Assembly (NCBI GenBank): GCA_021292105.1
Contig: CM037869.1
Span: 682,001-746,000, forward strand
DNA length: 64,000 bases
Source of the DNA: Anadara kagoshimensis
Taxonomy: Eukaryota > Mollusca > Bivalvia > Arcoida > Arcidae
Direction: 5' to 3'
The translations under genes and the position numbers were made by a program. Below are positions 59,861 to 64,000 of this stretch, one piece after another. Below the pieces are notes generated by a model that was not told where the DNA came from, ran no database searches, and saw nothing but the letters and a program-made list of their open reading frames with translations. The number at the start of each line of letters is the position of its first letter. Position 1 is the stretch's first letter.

Positions 59861-59906
59861 TATTGCTATGCTTATATATATATATTTTATGAATAAAAGA
59901 AAAAAA

Positions 59907-59921
59907 AACAAATGAATGTTA
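59907..59921. repeat. Right target-site duplication of LINE 2
   Basis: AACAAATGAATGTTA directly after an A-run, identical to 53973-53987. Confidence 0.85.
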
Positions 59922-60089
59922 CAGTCAACTGCCTTAACCTCTTTATTTGTAACAGGTCTTTATAATTACCATATGTAGGAATTATGATATTTTAGGTCTC
60001 TTGAGCTTTTTACAGGTAAACAAAAAACTTCAAGACATTCAACAGTATTTATAACACGTATAAACAAACAGAATACATAAATTAAAAAA

Positions 60090-60160
60090 TTTCCTGGCTG
60101 GGGTTTGAACCTCGATCTCTCACATAGGAAGAAAGCAACTGAGCAACCATAGTACTAAAA
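60090..60160 (-). repeat. tRNA-like remnant
   Basis: On the minus strand GGTTGCTCAGTTGCTTTC is followed 20 bases later by GAGGTTCAAACCCC, resembling boxes A and B. Stems do not close. Probably an old SINE head. Confidence 0.3.
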
Positions 60161-63100
60161 ATGTCAAAACAGTCAACAGTATCCATAGCATGTATAAATA
60201 AAGAGAAAGCTCAAATCATAAAATAATTACAAACAAGTTGTATATATATTAAAAATATTTATTTGACAGTGAGGGAACTTTAATTGATTTTTATAAGCAT
60301 ACATTTAGCTAGAAGAACATTATATATACATACATACACATTATGTAGTACTTCAATAATGTTGTTTATTTTAAATCTAAATAAAAGATTATATCTTTCA
60401 TCATCTCTAAAAGTAAACACCATGTTGTTTATCAATGTTTACTATGTTTATTCTTCTGAAATTGAAATACATGTATTTCAAATTTTATTTTACAACTCTC
60501 CATGAACATAAAACATAAGCTTTAAATACATTTACCGATAATATAGTACTTTATGGTGTACTTATATATGGTATACTATGTTTTAATACTTGAGCTTCGT
60601 TATCTAAATGACAGCAGTTTTTTTTTTCAATAGAATTCTGTAATGGTTCACTTGACAACACTCTACCATGATGTGATACTAGCTAGATATGTGATATTAC
60701 AACAGAACCTGTCTCGGTCCAACACCTTCTGGACACAAGATTCTGTTTAAATTAGACAAATATTCTGTTTTATAAACATTATTTAAACAAAAAACTGATT
60801 GTGTATACTGGTATTCAGGAATTAGTTAAGTCTAAGGGCTTTGTGTTTTCACGGTAATTCAATCTAGACAGGTGTTTGGTTCACTCAGGGTTCAGTTGTC
60901 ACAGGTCCCACTGTAGGAGAACATGCTTCTGCTTTCAACTGTATCTATTTTACTTATTATAATTAACATTGAAAATGATAAACCAAGCTTAAGGTATAAA
61001 CAACATAGTTTTTCGATTCTGCACAAACATGGTATATTGTGTGGTAGATGAGGGAACCACATTATGCTAATTAAAAATCTATAAAAATCTGAATCAACAT
61101 AAAAATGTTATAAAATGTTTTAGATATATAATAGGTATCTGTATAATATAAAAAATGTTCTTCCCTGTAGAAAGAATTGTTTTTATTTTTGAAAAAAATT
61201 GAAGAGAATGTTTTTAACAGAAAATCATTACTTACAACAAAATGACTGACACATAAATAACAATAAAAGCTAAAATGCATAAGCATGTACTACCACAAAA
61301 ACTTCTCATACCACTTCAACTTAATATCAACAAGCAAAGGTCTTTTTTGCTCACCTGAGCAATTTTAGCATTTTTGAACCAGTCAATGAATACAAAAATT
61401 ATGTCACCCACAGAACAACAAATACATCCTAGTGATTCACAAAAATTCCCAGCATAATGAACAAATATATAAGGCATGCAAAAGACCATGGAAAATAGGT
61501 TACTATAATGTGCTTTTAGAAAGCATGAAATCACAATTATAATGAATGTGTGACTAAAAATCAATTTATCAATTATTCATACAATGTATGCACCATATGA
61601 AAATGAAAAGCTACTTCTACAAATATAACCAAAAAAACCTACACTACTTTTTATCACTTTACCCCTTTATTTATCAAATTAACAGTAAATAAACCTTCAA
61701 ACATCTATTGTATACAATAAGGTGAAATCCTATCAATAAAGACCAATATGCCAAAAATGTATTAAACCGTGACATTTTGCTATAACTTTTAATTCTAAGG
61801 AAATTTTAATTAGCAAAAACAGCCAGACATCTATAAGAAATCTTTAATCAATGCAACCTTACAACACTAGAAATCCCAAGCTGGGCTTTACAAGCCATAA
61901 TTCCAATTAACTTCCAATAAACTTAGAATGAGAAAACTGAAGAGCAATGTCTCGTTATCAACAGGGTCAGGGTGGGGTCGGGTGGGGATGGAGTGGTGTG
62001 GGCGGATATGCAATCAATAATACCTCCTTCCATGGGCTCCAAATTTATAATATATAAAATTTACAAAAACAAACAAAATTGGAATAAGTAGTAAATTATA
62101 AGCAAAAATGTGAACTTTATCAGCACCCAGTACAGACTTTATGTGAAATATGTGATGGTCTAATGTATGACCTGGCATATATATTATCATTAAGAATCAT
62201 CTTACCTATAAATAGCCAATACATTTTAGATTGTGACTGTCAGTGTGTATTACAAGTTATACTCACTGATGCAGGCCTTCAATCACTATCGATGCAGGAT
62301 CGTGTGTTTTAATAATTGAAAGTTGTACCACTATAAAATTTATGAAAAAGCAAAAGTTTTAGGTTTTTGATTGCCAGTAGCAAAAAAAATAATCAGAGCT
62401 GGGTACTGTTAAATTAAAAAAAGCAATTTTTTTAGTTTTATAATTAGGAAAATTTTTCAGTCACAGCTGAGTGTCTTTAAACACAAAGATGCATTGTACA
62501 GTCATCATTTGTTCTTTTATTTATGTCATTATAAAGGAGTTGAACAAAGTGAGATGGCAATGAGGGACATTATAACAAGGTTTTACTGTGGTGATAGGCG
62601 AGGTGACATTGAGGGACATTATAACAAGGTTTTACTGTATATATACAGTAGCTGTAAAACATTCCTGGTATGGAAATTAAATCCCAAATTTTTATATATA
62701 AACATGGCAGATATGCAATAAAACAGGTCATTAACTTTGTTGTTACTGTAACTTAAGACACCATTACAATGGTTCTGTTACATCTTTTAAAATTTACTGT
62801 GGGCCTAAAAACCTCAACCCCTCACATAAAGATTTATTGTGAGCTTAAAAACCTCTAACTTTTTACATAAATAGTTTCACATCTAAATTCAAATTGAAAT
62901 AATGCGCTTTTTTGTTTTTGGTAAAGTTTTATAGATGTGAAAGAATGAAGTAGAACACGTTTTTGCTTCTTACATCATCATCATCAGTTTACCACTGTGA
63001 CAGTTTAGTAGATCTTACACCATGATGTAGAGAAGAAGGATACTTATGTGTTTTTTATATTTATGGGAGTGGCACCTTATAACTCAGATAAAACTATCAA

Positions 63101-63167
63101 TTAACTCGGTGTGCTCCTCCAAACAGCTATAGTTATTATGAAGCATTTTAACAACTTTAAAACAAGA

Positions 63168-63333
63168 TACAGTCAAACCTGTCTATAAAGGCCACCCAAG
63201 GGAACCAGTAAAAGTGGCCTTAATGGACAGGTGACCTTTATATACAGGTTCAAATAACATGAATAAAGAACAACTGGGATACAATTCTACTGGCCTTTAT
63301 AAGCAGGTGGCCTTTAAGGCAGGTTGGACTGTA
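63168..63333. mobile_element. GGCCACC-type MITE, copy 5 (best preserved)
   Basis: Ends TACAGTCAAACCTGTC-TATAAAGGCCACC and, inverted, GGTGGCCTTTAAGGCAGG-TTGGACTGTA, about 28 bp each. TA at both edges fits a TA target site. No frame inside; a non-autonomous element of about 165 bp. Confidence 0.75.
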
Positions 63334-64000
63334 TTATATTTTAAAACTGAAAGTATGGGATTGATACAACATTGTAGTATGTATATATACAGAAATTAAG
63401 ATCAGTAAACAAATTAGGTTGTTTTTCTAAAACGAATACATTTTTATAATAAATAAATGAAAAAGGAAGTGTCTATTCAAATAAATACAGCACCATTTTT
63501 ATTTTTAGATATGTGCACATCACCAATATGTTCTACATACACATAACTTACTGCCTGTCAAATGTCTACAGGTTGTTCTCCATATTGTAACCAATCTACA
63601 TGTATACGGCCAATACTCTCTTAGGCTTGAGAACAATCAAGCTTAATTTAAATGGAGAGATGGTCTTCCAATGAATTAACTATTTCATGGATTTTTCTTA
63701 TTTTGCTCAGTTTGTTTAATCACATTTTAGTTGTAAGTATCTTCTGTAGCGGCCACAAGTGGTCTACTCTTTTTCTCAAACTCTACAGAGGTGTCTTTAG
63801 CAAGCACTGAGACACATAGCCTTGGTTTTTAATCTCATCTGAAAGACCAAGTTTTTGGGGTATTTTGGGGTATTTAAATCATGCTTGGCCAATATAAATA
63901 TATTTCATAAGAATACCAAGCCTAAAAGCATCAAATATAGCAAAAAGTAAGAAATTAACATTTAATTTATATTACAGATCAAGTTTGATTTCACTCTGTT

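Larger units (their letters stand above)
53988..59906 (+). mobile_element. LINE 2: 5'-truncated L1/Tx1-like element with long 3' part
   Basis: 5.9 kb between exact 15-bp duplications. Opens inside ORF2 (TATAAAGTATTTTGGATTG, reading YKVFWI), continues through RT and C-terminal domain to 56331, then about 3.5 kb of non-coding sequence ending AATAAAAG and a run of A. Target-primed insertion explains the truncation, the A-tail and the duplication. Confidence 0.8.
56332..59906 (+). other. Non-coding 3' portion of LINE 2
   Basis: Holds a 67-bp tandem duplication (56646-56776), an inverted pair (57012-57027, 57370-57385), a 97-codon frame at 57672-57965 with no recognised domain, degenerate GATT repeats (about 58320-58470), and ATT/TTTA-rich repeat units (58540-59860). 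Either an unusual 3'UTR, a 3'-transduced genomic flank, or later insertions. Confidence 0.55.
59922..64000. other. Non-genic region at the right end
   Basis: AT-rich with no recognisable coding frame. Contains a tRNA-like remnant (60090-60160), a possible old MITE (about 60702-60915, ACAGAACCTGTCTCGG to GGTCCCACTGTA), a near-repeat GACATT(G)AGGGACATTATAACA at about 62553-62640, and the MITE at 63168-63333. The last bases read TATATTACAG then ATCAAG, which could be a splice acceptor and exon start, but too little remains to judge. Confidence 0.45.

Noticed and set aside
63961..64000. Coding exon starting after TATATTACAG
   Set aside because: Only about 23 bases remain before the window end, too few to support a reading frame.

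Overview
This window looks like nuclear DNA of an animal, most probably a mollusc and plausibly a bivalve. It is strongly AT-rich, its two host genes are split by GT-AG introns, and most of the rest is transposable elements, their remains, minisatellites and simple repeats. The species call is inference from the eukaryotic gene structure, the lophotrochozoan-like repeat families and the two protein families; no sequence search was run.

Two host genes are supported exon by exon. (1) On the + strand, 9456-18804, eight coding exons join without a frame break into a 711-residue translational GTPase closest to eEF1A. It carries about 115 extra residues before the P-loop and about 160 after domain III, the latter with RG/RP repeats and a Lys-rich patch. 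(2) On the - strand, 38344 down to 31536, seven coding exons join into a 279-residue phospholipid scramblase (PLSCR family) with a Pro/Gly-rich N-terminus, a Cys-rich segment, the acidic calcium-binding motif and a C-terminal membrane helix.

Layout. 1-4262: a diverged tandem duplication of about 1.1 kb, the second copy interrupted by an 892-bp pogo/Tigger-like non-autonomous transposon; the first copy keeps the empty site. 4263-9155: non-genic, with minisatellites. 9156-19046: the eEF1A-like gene, with almost every intron carrying repeats, including a 476-bp element with very long terminal inverted repeats and a nested insertion (a Penelope-like retroelement fragment inside a CAGGG-ended DNA element). 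19215-21330: a second Penelope-like copy. 21331-31535: AT-rich non-genic DNA with a 58-bp-arm perfect palindrome, a LINE RT fragment and a repeat carrying AGGTCA-type half-sites. 31536-38358: the scramblase gene, whose introns hold an 11-copy minisatellite and a tRNA-derived SINE. 38359-46714: non-genic, with several MITEs. 46715-52642: an almost full-length APE-type LINE flanked by direct repeats of about 185 bp. 53973-59921: a 5'-truncated L1/Tx1-like LINE with a 15-bp target-site duplication and a poly(A) end, but about 3.5 kb between the end of ORF2 and the A-tail. 59922-64000: non-genic, ending in a clear MITE copy.

The densest theme is one repeat, seen about 18 times, that is the 3' tail of the Penelope-like element. 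Its copies share a 3' end, stop at different 5' points, and can fold into a conserved multi-stem structure. No prokaryotic-style system, CRISPR array or intact viral genome was seen.
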